From: Uliginosibacterium sp.
GTDB lineage: Bacteria > Pseudomonadota > Gammaproteobacteria > Burkholderiales > Rhodocyclaceae
Direction of reading: 5' to 3'
NCBI GenBank assembly: GCA_016718265.1
Contig: JADKDZ010000005.1
Location: 124,001 to 188,000, forward strand
Length of the DNA: 64,000 nucleotides
The translations under genes were made by a program, and so were the position numbers. Positions 8,670 through 16,874 of this stretch are shown piece after piece. Position 1 is the first letter of the stretch. Each line of letters opens with the position of its first letter. A model generated the notes under the pieces. That model had not been told where the DNA came from. It ran no database searches and saw only the letters and a list, made by a program, of their open reading frames with translations.

Positions 8670-9753
8670 CCATCATCCGGCGGTAAAAGGCGTGGAAATG
8701 CTGCATACCATCTTCCAGCGGCGACTGATAGGGACCGACTTCGTTCCGACCCGCCAGCCACAGGGCACGACGCCCACGATCCATGCGCTCACCGATTTCG
8801 TCGTCCTCGATCGCCGTCTCCATGTAGGCAGCCTGCTCAGCCTCGACAAACTCTGCATCGGCAGCAATCTCCTCCGGATAGTAGAACTCCACCACATTCA
8901 GCGTCTTCTGTACGCCCTGCGGCACCAGGTGGCTCACCACCAGCACGTGCGGATACCACTCCACCATGACATTCGGGAAGTAGGTCAGCCAGATCGCGCC
9001 GTGGGGCGGTGCCTCGCCCTTGTACTTCTCCTCCACCGCCCGATGCCATCGCGCATAGGCAGGGCTGCCCGGCCGATCAAGCTTGTTGAGCCCGACTCGC
9101 TGCACGGAGTACCAGTTCCCGAACTGCCATGAGAGGTCGTCACAGGTCACGAATCGCCCCAATCCTGGATGAAACGGCGCAACGTGATAGTCCTCCAGAT
9201 AGACCTCGATGAAGGTCTTCCAGTTGTAGTTGCACGCATGCAATTCAACCCGATTCAGCACATAGCCTGAAAAATCCAAAGCAGGCGCAAGCCGCATCCC
9301 GGCCAGGTCGGCATTGGCTGAACGCGGGCCCTTGAAGAGCAAGCCCTGCCAGGACTCCAGTTTCTGTCTGTCCAGATGTAGACATGGGTTCTGCGGAAAG
9401 CGTGGCGCCCCCAGGAGTTGCCCTTCCTGATCGTAGGCCCAGCGATGCACCGGACAGGCGATCTTGTTGGCCTTGCCGCGCCCTTGCAGCATGATCGCCT
9501 GGCGATGGCGGCAGATATTGGACATGAGGTACGCGCCATCGGGATTATTCACCAGCATGCGCGCATGGTCTTGCCACGCCAGGGTGTGAAAATCCGCTTC
9601 CTCTGGCACCATGCAGGCATGCCCAACGTAGCCGGGTCCGGCATCGAAGAGAATGCGGCGCTCCTGCTCGAAAAGTTGCTCATCGAAATAAGCGGAAACC
9701 GGCAGCTGAGACTCCACGGCGGCCAGTTTATCGAGCGAAGCAATATCGGTCAT
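8644..9753 (-). CDS. Rieske non-haem iron oxygenase, alpha subunit type
   Basis: 369 residues. The Rieske cluster motif is Cys81-x-His83 (NICRHRQAI) and Cys100-x2-His103 (CPVHRW). The catalytic domain has Asp189-Tyr-His190-like EDYHVAPFH, giving the two histidine iron ligands near 190 and 195. This family couples a reductase to O2 insertion in aromatic or quaternary-amine substrates. No reductase or ferredoxin gene is adjacent, so the substrate cannot be named. I chose the ATG at 9753 with GGAGA nine bases upstream; two upstream Met codons are possible but lack ribosome sites. Divergent from xseB. Confidence 0.85.
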   Translation of the reverse strand: MTDIASLDKLAAVESQLPVSAYFDEQLFEQERRILFDAGPGYVGHACMVPEEADFHTLAWQDHARMLVNNPDGAYLMSNICRHRQAIMLQGRGKANKIACPVHRWAYDQEGQLLGAPRFPQNPCLHLDRQKLESWQGLLFKGPRSANADLAGMRLAPALDFSGYVLNRVELHACNYNWKTFIEVYLEDYHVAPFHPGLGRFVTCDDLSWQFGNWYSVQRVGLNKLDRPGSPAYARWHRAVEEKYKGEAPPHGAIWLTYFPNVMVEWYPHVLVVSHLVPQGVQKTLNVVEFYYPEEIAADAEFVEAEQAAYMETAIEDDEIGERMDRGRRALWLAGRNEVGPYQSPLEDGMQHFHAFYRRMMGAHLNDVA

Positions 9754-9852
9754 TAACGAACAGTCTCCTGCAAAAATGGGCGGTGTCATCGGGCAAGCCC
9801 TTGCAAGCCTGCCCCGAAACACCCGTTCAGGGTAAGCGAATCTCGCAAACCC

Positions 9853-9881
9853 CGAACAATGGTCAAGCCTTAAATTATAAT
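9853..9881 (+). promoter_or_regulatory. Candidate sigma-70 promoter of the xseB-ispA-dxs operon
   Basis: A perfect TATAAT at 9876-9881 lies about 48 bases before the xseB start. The hexamer 17 bases upstream (CGAACA at 9853-9858) matches TTGACA at only three positions, so the -35 part is weak. Confidence 0.4.
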
Positions 9882-9929
9882 GGAGCGCTTACCCACACGG
9901 GACCACCCTGCGGAATACCCGCTGCACTC

Positions 9930-10178
9930 ATGGTCAAGAAAGAACACGCCACCGCTCCGGCGAGCTTTGAAACCGCGGTTTCCGAGCTCGAAGCCATCGT
10001 CGCTGCCATGGAGCGCGACGACCTCCCGCTGGAAGACGCGCTCGCCGCCTATCAACGCGGAATCGGCCTGCTGCGCCACTGTCAGAGCACGCTGAGCGCA
10101 GCGGAACAGCGCGTCCGGGTACTTGAGCAGGGCGTGCTGCACGATCTGGTGGCGAACGAGAACGGACAGGCATCATGA
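9930..10178 (+). CDS. xseB: Exodeoxyribonuclease VII small subunit
   Basis: 82-residue helical subunit that assembles around XseA to degrade single-stranded DNA. The core ASFETAVSELEAIVAAMERDDLPLEDALAAYQRGIGLL is diagnostic. The frame is open for 49 codons upstream, but the family starts at this Met. Its stop overlaps the ispA start by four bases, the usual xseB-ispA arrangement. Confidence 0.93.
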   Translation: MVKKEHATAPASFETAVSELEAIVAAMERDDLPLEDALAAYQRGIGLLRHCQSTLSAAEQRVRVLEQGVLHDLVANENGQAS

Positions 10179-11068
10179 GTGAAACCCGCTTCCTTGAATG
10201 GATGGCGCAGTACCAGCGCACGGTTGAACACGCACTGGAAACCCATCTTCCGCGCACCGAGCTCGCACCCGAACGGCTCCACGAAGCGATGCGTTACACC
10301 ACGCTGGGCGGGGGCAAGCGCGTCCGCCCGCTGCTGGTTTTCGCCGCGGGCGAGCTTTCCGGTGCATCGGCCAGGAGCCTTGAACTGGCTGCCTGCGCGC
10401 TCGAATGCATCCATGTCTACTCGCTGGTGCATGACGACATGCCCTGCATGGACGACGACAGCCTTCGCCGCGGCAAGCCCACGGTACACGTCCAGTACGA
10501 TGAAGCCACCGCCCTGCTCGTTGGCGATGCGCTGCAGACCCTGGCTTTCGACCTGCTGTCTGCGCCGGAAGTTTTCCCCGATCCGGCGCGCCAGCTTCGC
10601 GCGATTCATACGCTTGCCCGTGCGTCCGGCTCCCGCGGCATGGCGGGGGGACAGGCCATCGACCTCGCCTCGGTCGGCAAAAGTCTGGATCGCGCCGAAC
10701 TCGAATACATGCACATCCACAAGACCGGCGCGCTCATCCGTGCAGCGATCCTGCTCGGTGCCCTGGCGGGCGCGCTCAGCGACGAGCAGATGGCCGAGCT
10801 GGACCACTACGGCAAATGCATCGGGCTGCTGTTTCAGGTCGTTGACGACATCCTCGACGCCACGGCTGACACCGCTACGCTGGGCAAGACGGCCGGCAAA
10901 GATGCCAGCCACAACAAACCGACCTACGTCAGCCTGATGGGCCTCGCCCAATCGCGCGAGTTTGCCCGATCACTCTCCGGCGACGCCGATGCCTCGCTGG
11001 CCAGTTTTGGCGAAGCTGCCTGGCCGCTCAAGGCCCTCAATCACTACATCATCAGCCGCCAGTTCTGA
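10175..11068 (+). CDS. ispA: Farnesyl diphosphate synthase
   Basis: Makes C15 farnesyl-PP from IPP and DMAPP/GPP for quinone and undecaprenyl lipid synthesis. 297 residues with the first aspartate-rich motif DDMPCMDDD at 87-95, whose two-residue insert is typical of bacterial FPP synthases, the substrate-binding GGGKRVRP at 45-52, GQAIDLAS, and the second motif DDILD near 223. Its TGA shares one base with the following dxs ATG (TGATG), so the isoprenoid genes are translationally coupled. Confidence 0.95.
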   Translation: MSETRFLEWMAQYQRTVEHALETHLPRTELAPERLHEAMRYTTLGGGKRVRPLLVFAAGELSGASARSLELAACALECIHVYSLVHDDMPCMDDDSLRRGKPTVHVQYDEATALLVGDALQTLAFDLLSAPEVFPDPARQLRAIHTLARASGSRGMAGGQAIDLASVGKSLDRAELEYMHIHKTGALIRAAILLGALAGALSDEQMAELDHYGKCIGLLFQVVDDILDATADTATLGKTAGKDASHNKPTYVSLMGLAQSREFARSLSGDADASLASFGEAAWPLKALNHYIISRQF

Positions 11069-12946
11069 TGCCGACCACACCGCGCTGCACGACCACGATG
11101 AGCACCTCACCCTTGCTGCACACCATTGATTCCCCCGCAGCCCTGCGCCAGCTCGACCGCAAGCAACTGCCTGCGCTTGCCGAAGAGTTGCGTGCCTTTC
11201 TGGTGGAATCCGTCGCCAAGACCGGGGGGCATCTCTCGTCCAACCTCGGCACGGTTGAGCTCACTGTCGCCCTGCACTATGTATTCCAGACGCCTGAGGA
11301 CCGCATCGTCTGGGACGTTGGCCACCAGACCTACGCCCACAAGATCCTCACCGGCCGGCGCGAGGCCATGGCGGGGCTACGACAGTTCGAGGGGATCTCC
11401 GGCTTCCCCCGGCGTTGCGAGAGCCCGTACGACACCTTCGGCACCGCCCACTCCTCCACCTCGATCTCGGCCGCGCTGGGCATGGCGATGGCCGCCAAGC
11501 AGAAAGGCGAGGATCGCCGGGCGATTGCCGTCATCGGTGACGGCGCCATGTCGGCCGGCATGGCCTTCGAGGCGCTCAACAACGCCGGCGACATGGACGC
11601 CAACCTGCTGGTGATCCTCAACGACAACGAGATGTCGATCCCCCCCCGTGGGTGCGCTCACCAAGATCCTCGCCCGCATGCTCTCCGGCCCCACCTACAG
11701 CATGGCCCGCCGTGCCGGCGAAAAGGTGCTCGGCCCGACCCTGACCCGCAAGGTGGAAGAGCACGTCAAAGGCATGGTCTCGCCCAGCACCTTGTTCGAG
11801 GAATTCGGCTTCAACTACCTCGGCCCGATTGACGGCCACGACCTTGACGCGCTGATCCCCACGTTGCAGAACATCCGCAAGCTCAAGGGGCCGCAGTTCC
11901 TCCACGTCGTCACCCGCAAAGGCCAGGGCTACAAGCTCGCCGAAGCCGACCCCACGCTCTACCACGGTGTCGGCAAGTTCGACCACGCGGCGGGCATCCA
12001 GTCTGGCAAAGGGGGCAGCAAGCTCACCTACACCCAGGTGTTCTCTGACTGGCTGTGTGACATGGCCGCGGCAGACTCGCGTCTGATCGGCATCACCCCG
12101 GCCATGCGCGAAGGCTCCGGCCTTGTGCGCTTCGAGCAGGAATTCCCCGACCGTTACGTCGACGTCGGCATCGCCGAGCAGCACGCGGTCACCTTCGCCG
12201 CCGGCCTCGCCTGCGAAGGGCTCAAGCCGGTGGTGGCGATTTACTCCACCTTCCTGCAGCGTGCCTACGACCAGCTCATTCACGATATCGCCCTGCAGAA
12301 CCTGCCGGTGATGTTCGCCATCGATCGCGGCGGCCTGGTCGGCGCCGACGGCGCCACGCACCACGGCGCTTTCGATCTGTCTTACCTGCTCTGCATCCCC
12401 AACATGGTGGTGATGACCCCGTCGGACGAGAACGAATGCCGGCAGATGCTCTACACCGCCTACCAGCTCGACCAGCCCAGTGCGGTGCGCTACCCGCGTG
12501 GCGCGGGCAATGGCACCGTCCCGCAACAGGCCATGCAGGCCCTGCCCATCGGCAAAGGCGAGATGCGCCGCACCGGCCGCAAAGTCGCCCTGCTCGCCTT
12601 TGGCAGCATGCTGACCGACGCGCTGGCCTTGGGTGAAGAGCTCGATGCCAGCGTCGCCAACATGCGGTTTGCCAAACCTATCGACGCCGAGCTCGTGGCC
12701 TCGCTCGCGCGCACCCATACCCTGATCGTGACGCTGGAAGAAAACGCCACGATCAGCGGCGTGGGCAGCGAAGTCTCCCGCTGCCTTGAAGACGCCGCGC
12801 TCACGACGCCCGTCCTCCGCCTCGGCCTGCCGGATCACTTCATCGACCACGGCGACCAGCAGCAGATCCTCCGTGTCGCCGGTCTCGACCGCGACAGCCT
12901 GCGCGCGCGCATCCTCGCCCGGCTCGCGGGTCTGCCGCAGAGCTGA
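11068..12946 (+). CDS. dxs: 1-deoxy-D-xylulose-5-phosphate synthase with apparent frameshift
   Basis: First enzyme of the MEP isoprenoid pathway, condensing pyruvate and glyceraldehyde-3-phosphate with thiamine diphosphate. The first piece (from 11068) reads through the TPP region with GDGAMSAGMAFEALNNAG and NDNEMSI, then leaves frame at a run of seven C near 11640-11647. The second piece (11648-12946) resumes with GALTKILARMLSGPTY and holds the pyrimidine-binding and C-terminal domains (FVDVGIAEQHAVTFAAGLA-type motif). Joined they give about 626 residues, full family length. The shift is +1 (or -2). Because dxs is normally essential, a base-calling error is more likely than a real break. An alternative start is the ATG at 11098. 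Confidence 0.9.
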
Positions 12947-12958
12947 TGCCGCGCAACC

Positions 12959-12996
12959 ATCGCGGCGTCGCCGTAGTCACAGGCCATCGCCGCGAT
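12959..12996. other. Hairpin behind dxs
   Basis: ATCGCGGCG at 12959-12967 pairs perfectly with CGCCGCGAT at 12988-12996 across a 20-base loop, 13 bases after the dxs stop. There is no T-run, so it may stabilise the 3' end or attenuate transcription into folE2 rather than be a full terminator. Confidence 0.45.
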
Positions 12997-13082
12997 AGTT
13001 GAGCTAATTGCTCGGGTTTATTAGACTGCGCCACACCCTCCACCGCAGACGGCTCGCCCAACCAAGCAGCCGCATCCAGACA

Positions 13083-13892
13083 ATGAGCACAGAAAACACC
13101 TCCCCCGCCAACATGGCTGACGTGCAGGGTTCAGAAGACCGCCGCCAGCTCGCCATCAACAAGGTTGGCATCAAGGCCATCCGGCATCCGGTCCGCGTGG
13201 CGGACCGCGCCGGCGGTGTGCAGCACACCGTCGCCACTTTCAACATGTATGTCGGCTTGCCCCATCACTTCAAGGGCACCCACATGTCGCGCTTCGTGGA
13301 GATTCTCAACAGCTACGACCGCGAGATCTCGATCGAGAATTTCGAGCCCATGATGCGCGAGATGGTGCGTCGCCTCGAAGCCGAAACCGGCCTCATCGAA
13401 ATGCGCTTCCCCTACTTCATCAACAAGACTGCGCCGGTCTCCGGCGTCCAAAGTCTGATGGACTACGAAGTCCAGTTCGTCGGCGAAATACTGCCCGGCA
13501 ACCGCTACACCTTCTCGATGCAGGTCGTGGTGCCCGTCACCAGCCTGTGCCCCTGCTCCAAGAAGATATCGGCCTACGGCGCGCACAACCAGCGCTCGCA
13601 CGTCACCGTCACCGCCACCACCAACGCGCACCTGTGGATTGAAGAGCTGATCGAGCTGATCGAAGGCCAGGCCTCGTGTGAGCTGTACGGCCTGCTCAAG
13701 CGCCCGGACGAGAAGTACGTCACCGAGCGCGCCTACGACAACCCGAAATTCGTCGAAGACATGGTGCGCGACGTCGCCGGCCAGCTGAATGCCGAGGCCC
13801 GTATCGATGCCTACGTGGTGGAATCAGAGAACTTCGAATCGATCCACAATCACTCCGCCTACGCCCTGATTGAACACGACAAGCGCGCCTGA
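13083..13892 (+). CDS. folE2: GTP cyclohydrolase FolE2 (type IB)
   Basis: Converts GTP to 7,8-dihydroneopterin triphosphate at the entry of folate (and queuosine) synthesis. The 269-residue protein has the FolE2 hallmarks VGLPHHFKGTHMSRFVEIL and the active-site segment TSLCPCSKKISAYGAHNQRSHV. FolE2 enzymes work with several metals and often back up zinc-dependent FolE. The start ATG at 13083 gives the family N-terminus; the frame is open 25 codons further upstream without resemblance. Followed by a strong terminator. Confidence 0.93.
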   Translation: MSTENTSPANMADVQGSEDRRQLAINKVGIKAIRHPVRVADRAGGVQHTVATFNMYVGLPHHFKGTHMSRFVEILNSYDREISIENFEPMMREMVRRLEAETGLIEMRFPYFINKTAPVSGVQSLMDYEVQFVGEILPGNRYTFSMQVVVPVTSLCPCSKKISAYGAHNQRSHVTVTATTNAHLWIEELIELIEGQASCELYGLLKRPDEKYVTERAYDNPKFVEDMVRDVAGQLNAEARIDAYVVESENFESIHNHSAYALIEHDKRA

Positions 13893-13914
13893 TCGCCGCG
13901 CACCACCCGCTTAC

Positions 13915-13939
13915 AACCCCGGACGCGTCCGGGGTTTTT
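13915..13939 (+). terminator. Rho-independent terminator after folE2
   Basis: ACCCCGGA and TCCGGGGT arms form a GC-rich stem around CGCG, followed by TTTTT. It ends the xseB-ispA-dxs-folE2 block. Confidence 0.9.
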
Positions 13940-13945
13940 CATGCC

Positions 13946-13982
13946 TGCCTGAAAAGCCGCACCCCGCAAGGGCCTGCAGGCA
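13946..13982 (+). repeat. REP-like hairpin, copy 1 (degenerate)
   Basis: TGCCTGAAAAGCC, an 11-base loop beginning GC, then GGGCCTGCAGGCA. Same architecture as the copy at 51685 with several stem mismatches; the outer TGCCTG/CAGGCA stem is intact. Confidence 0.55.
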
Positions 13983-14065
13983 TGCCCAGCCCTCCCCCGC
14001 AGTGGCGGGTCCTTTCCAGCACGACGCCTCGCAAACCCAGACGGAGTGCGCCTCTCCGGGCAGCG

Positions 14066-14911
14066 CTATTCACACCGGCGCCAGCGTGCCAACCGCACAT
14101 CCACCGTCAGGCTCAGCCGTGTCAGTGCGCGCGCCTTGGCGAGGCCCTCGGCAGTCGCGCGATAGAGATGGGGCGTCATGGTCAGCAGATCTGCAATCTG
14201 CTCCGCGGAATCGAGTTCGATGGGGTAGCGCAGGCTCTCGGTCTCGACGTGCGCAAAACCTGCGGGCACGGCCGCGTCGCCCGCACGCGGCGGCTTCAGG
14301 CTTGGGTAGATGATTTCGCGCAGCTCGCGCAGATGGTCCGGCCCTGCATCGACCTGCAGCAACTCACCCCCCGGCTGCAGCACGCGCGCAAACTCGCCAT
14401 ACACCGGAAAGCCGAACAGGCACAGCAGCCGGTCCAGCGTCGCCGTGCGCACCGGCAGCCGGGCATTGCTGCCCACCACCCAGGTCATGCGTTTGTCCTG
14501 CTTCGCGGCAGCCTGCACCGCCCACTTCGAGATATCCAGCCCCAGCACCGCCAGGGTCTGCGCCTCACCGACATTCGCCGCCAGCTGGCGCAGGTAATAG
14601 CCCTCGCCACAGCCGGCATCCAGGCAGCTCAGGCGGCCGTCGGCGGGCAGATCCGCCAGCACGATGCGGCTCACCCGCGCCGCAATCGGCTCATACACGC
14701 CACGCTCCAGATAGCGCCGGCGCGCTGCCACCATTTCCTTGCTGTCGCCCGGGTCGCGCGAGCGCTTGTTCTGCACCGGCAGCAGATGCGTATAGCCCTG
14801 GCTGGCCACGTCAAAACTGTGTCCGGCGGCACAGCACCAGCGCGACGCCGCAGGGTGGAGTGGATCGCCCTCCAGCGGGCAGGCCAGCGCCTGAAAAGGA
14901 ATGATCGGCAT
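14066..14911 (-). CDS. rlmA: RlmA-family 23S rRNA guanine-N1 methyltransferase
   Basis: 281-residue SAM-dependent methyltransferase of the RrmA/RlmA type, which methylates a guanine in helix 35 of 23S rRNA. The diagnostic stretch GYTHLLPVQNKRSRDPGDSKEMVAARRRYL is present, followed by the SAM motif LDAGCGEGYYL. The N-terminal zinc ribbon is unusual: the first CPxC pair reads CPLE, so one cysteine ligand is missing, while the later CC/H ligands remain. Converges with folE2. Confidence 0.85.
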   Translation of the reverse strand: MPIIPFQALACPLEGDPLHPAASRWCCAAGHSFDVASQGYTHLLPVQNKRSRDPGDSKEMVAARRRYLERGVYEPIAARVSRIVLADLPADGRLSCLDAGCGEGYYLRQLAANVGEAQTLAVLGLDISKWAVQAAAKQDKRMTWVVGSNARLPVRTATLDRLLCLFGFPVYGEFARVLQPGGELLQVDAGPDHLRELREIIYPSLKPPRAGDAAVPAGFAHVETESLRYPIELDSAEQIADLLTMTPHLYRATAEGLAKARALTRLSLTVDVRLARWRRCE

Positions 14912-15095
14912 GAACAGAGTGCCGCGAGGGCGGCGTCAGAATGAACGGGAAAGAGGCGTGATTCTCGCATCGAAGCAGACAATCGCCGAGCGACACCCGC
15001 GCCAGGCCGCCACACCAAGAACTTTTACGCCGCCGCCTGCGCCTGCCGGGGCCAAAAGCAGATAGCATCGGCTTAGGCCATAACTACAGCACGGA

Positions 15096-16838
15096 TTGCT
15101 TATTGTGAATTTCTCTGACAAGCAGAATGGAGACGCAGCTGGCCGTTATTTGGCTATGCTTGGCGGTCTGATAATGGCCTGCGCCACGATGGCGAATGAG
15201 CACGCAAGTCCACACACCGTCTTTCACTCCGAATGGTTCGCCGCTTTCGGCAGCCTGCTAGTGGGGTATGCGCTACTCGGGCAGACGTCTGTGCGGATCC
15301 GCCTTGGCAGCTTCGCCCTGGTGGCCACGCTCCTCCTGTTTGCCAGCCTGCTCCATGCCACCGGCGTCGGCGCGAACAGCGGCGCGCCGCTCTATCTGGC
15401 GCTCTTCCTGCTCTGCTACGGCATCGGCCAGCAGCGGGAACCCGTCGCCCTTGGGCCCTGGATTGCCAAAGGCATGCTGCTCTGCGCGCTGCTCCAGTCG
15501 CTGGCCAGCGTGGCCCAGCTGGCGGGCTGGTCGCTCGGCGGGCTGATCATGCCGAAGATCTATCAGCAAGCCTTCGGTAACATCGGTCAGGCCAACCACT
15601 ACACCGACCTCATCTTTCTCGGCCTCGCCTCGCTCTGCTATCTGCGCGTCGTGTATGCGCTCGGCTTCGCCGTATTTGCCGGCCTGGCCGCCTGGCTGTG
15701 CCTGAGTGGCGCCGCCTCAGCCTCGCGCGGCGCCTGGCTGTATACCGCCGCCTTCCTCGTGCTGGGCATCTGGGGCCTGTGGCGCAGCCGCGAGCTTGCG
15801 GTGCGGCGCGGTGCGCTGGCCCTGCTGGTGGTGGCCGGGCTGTCGATCCTCGCGCAACTCCTGGTCAGCTACGGCAACCTGCTGGCGGTATTCGGCATCA
15901 CCTCTTCGCTGGCACGTGCCTCAGACGCCGGCTCCAACGGCCAGCGCCTCTACGACTGGCACGCCGCCTGGCTGGCAATCCAGGCCAGCCCATGGTGGGG
16001 CGAAGGCCCCGGCAGCTTCTACAAGCTCTCGATCGACGCCATGGCCAAAACCGGGCAGGCGCATTTCTCGAAATTTGCTGAGCATGCCCACAACCTGCCC
16101 CTACAACTCGCTGCCGAATATGGCGTGCCGGTCGCTTTGCTCGCCGTGGGCGGCATGCTCGGCTGGTACCTCAAACACCTGCTGCGCAAGCCCAGCCCGC
16201 TGAGTCTGTGGGTGCTGAGCTGCGTCGCCGTCACCGGCCTGCACAGCCTGGTTGAATACCCGCTCTGGTACACCTATTTCCTGATCCCCATGGCGCTCTG
16301 CATCGGTGCGCTCGACGCACAGGACGAAACCCTTCCCACCTTGCGTCTGCCGCGCTGGCTCGGGCAGATCGCCTGCATCGTAGGCCTAGGCACATTATCT
16401 TGGACTATGGTCGACTGGATGGCAGTCCGCACCGCATATCTTGTGCTAAGAGACGTGGAACCCGCGGTCACCGCAGACGCCTCGGCCGAGGCACTCGCCG
16501 CGCTGGCACCGGTCTCACGCCTCTCGCTCTTTGCCCCCGTCGCCGAGAGCCTGCGCGTGCAGGCCTGGCGCGCCGAAAGCGGCCAGGCAGAAGCCATCGC
16601 CGCCCGCTGCGAGCGCGTCTGGCCCTACAAACCTGGCTGGTACATGATGATGCGCTGCGGCGAAGCCTATGCCATCAGCGGCTACCGCGCCGCCCTCGAC
16701 CGCCTGCTCATGGCCGCCTGCGAAGGCTTCCCCAAGCACCACGCCCCGCTCCGGGCCTGGGCCGTCAAGTTCGATGCGAAGAACCTGGCCCCGGTGAAAA
16801 TCGCCGAGCGGGCCTGCCTGCAAAACACTCCGCCCTGA
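15096..16838 (+). CDS. PglL/Wzy-type O-oligosaccharyltransferase or O-antigen ligase
   Basis: 580-residue polytopic inner-membrane protein with about a dozen hydrophobic segments. The periplasmic Wzy_C-type loop contains EHAHNLPLQLAAEYG, and the late motif HSLVEYPLWYTYFL plus NIGQANHYTDL resembles PglL-type enzymes that move lipid-linked glycans to Ser/Thr of pilins and secreted proteins. WaaL-type O-antigen ligase is the alternative. PilS/PilR upstream in the window show the organism makes type IV pili, a classic acceptor. No glycan-synthesis genes are adjacent. Confidence 0.8.
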   Translation: MLIVNFSDKQNGDAAGRYLAMLGGLIMACATMANEHASPHTVFHSEWFAAFGSLLVGYALLGQTSVRIRLGSFALVATLLLFASLLHATGVGANSGAPLYLALFLLCYGIGQQREPVALGPWIAKGMLLCALLQSLASVAQLAGWSLGGLIMPKIYQQAFGNIGQANHYTDLIFLGLASLCYLRVVYALGFAVFAGLAAWLCLSGAASASRGAWLYTAAFLVLGIWGLWRSRELAVRRGALALLVVAGLSILAQLLVSYGNLLAVFGITSSLARASDAGSNGQRLYDWHAAWLAIQASPWWGEGPGSFYKLSIDAMAKTGQAHFSKFAEHAHNLPLQLAAEYGVPVALLAVGGMLGWYLKHLLRKPSPLSLWVLSCVAVTGLHSLVEYPLWYTYFLIPMALCIGALDAQDETLPTLRLPRWLGQIACIVGLGTLSWTMVDWMAVRTAYLVLRDVEPAVTADASAEALAALAPVSRLSLFAPVAESLRVQAWRAESGQAEAIAARCERVWPYKPGWYMMMRCGEAYAISGYRAALDRLLMAACEGFPKHHAPLRAWAVKFDAKNLAPVKIAERACLQNTPP

Positions 16839-16874
16839 GTCACCACCGGTCAGCGTCGTCGCCAAGCACCCCTT

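Noticed and set aside
8584..9132. Plus-strand 182-codon frame opposite the Rieske gene
   Set aside because: Antisense shadow; the minus strand has clear Rieske motifs and no ribosome site precedes the plus frame.
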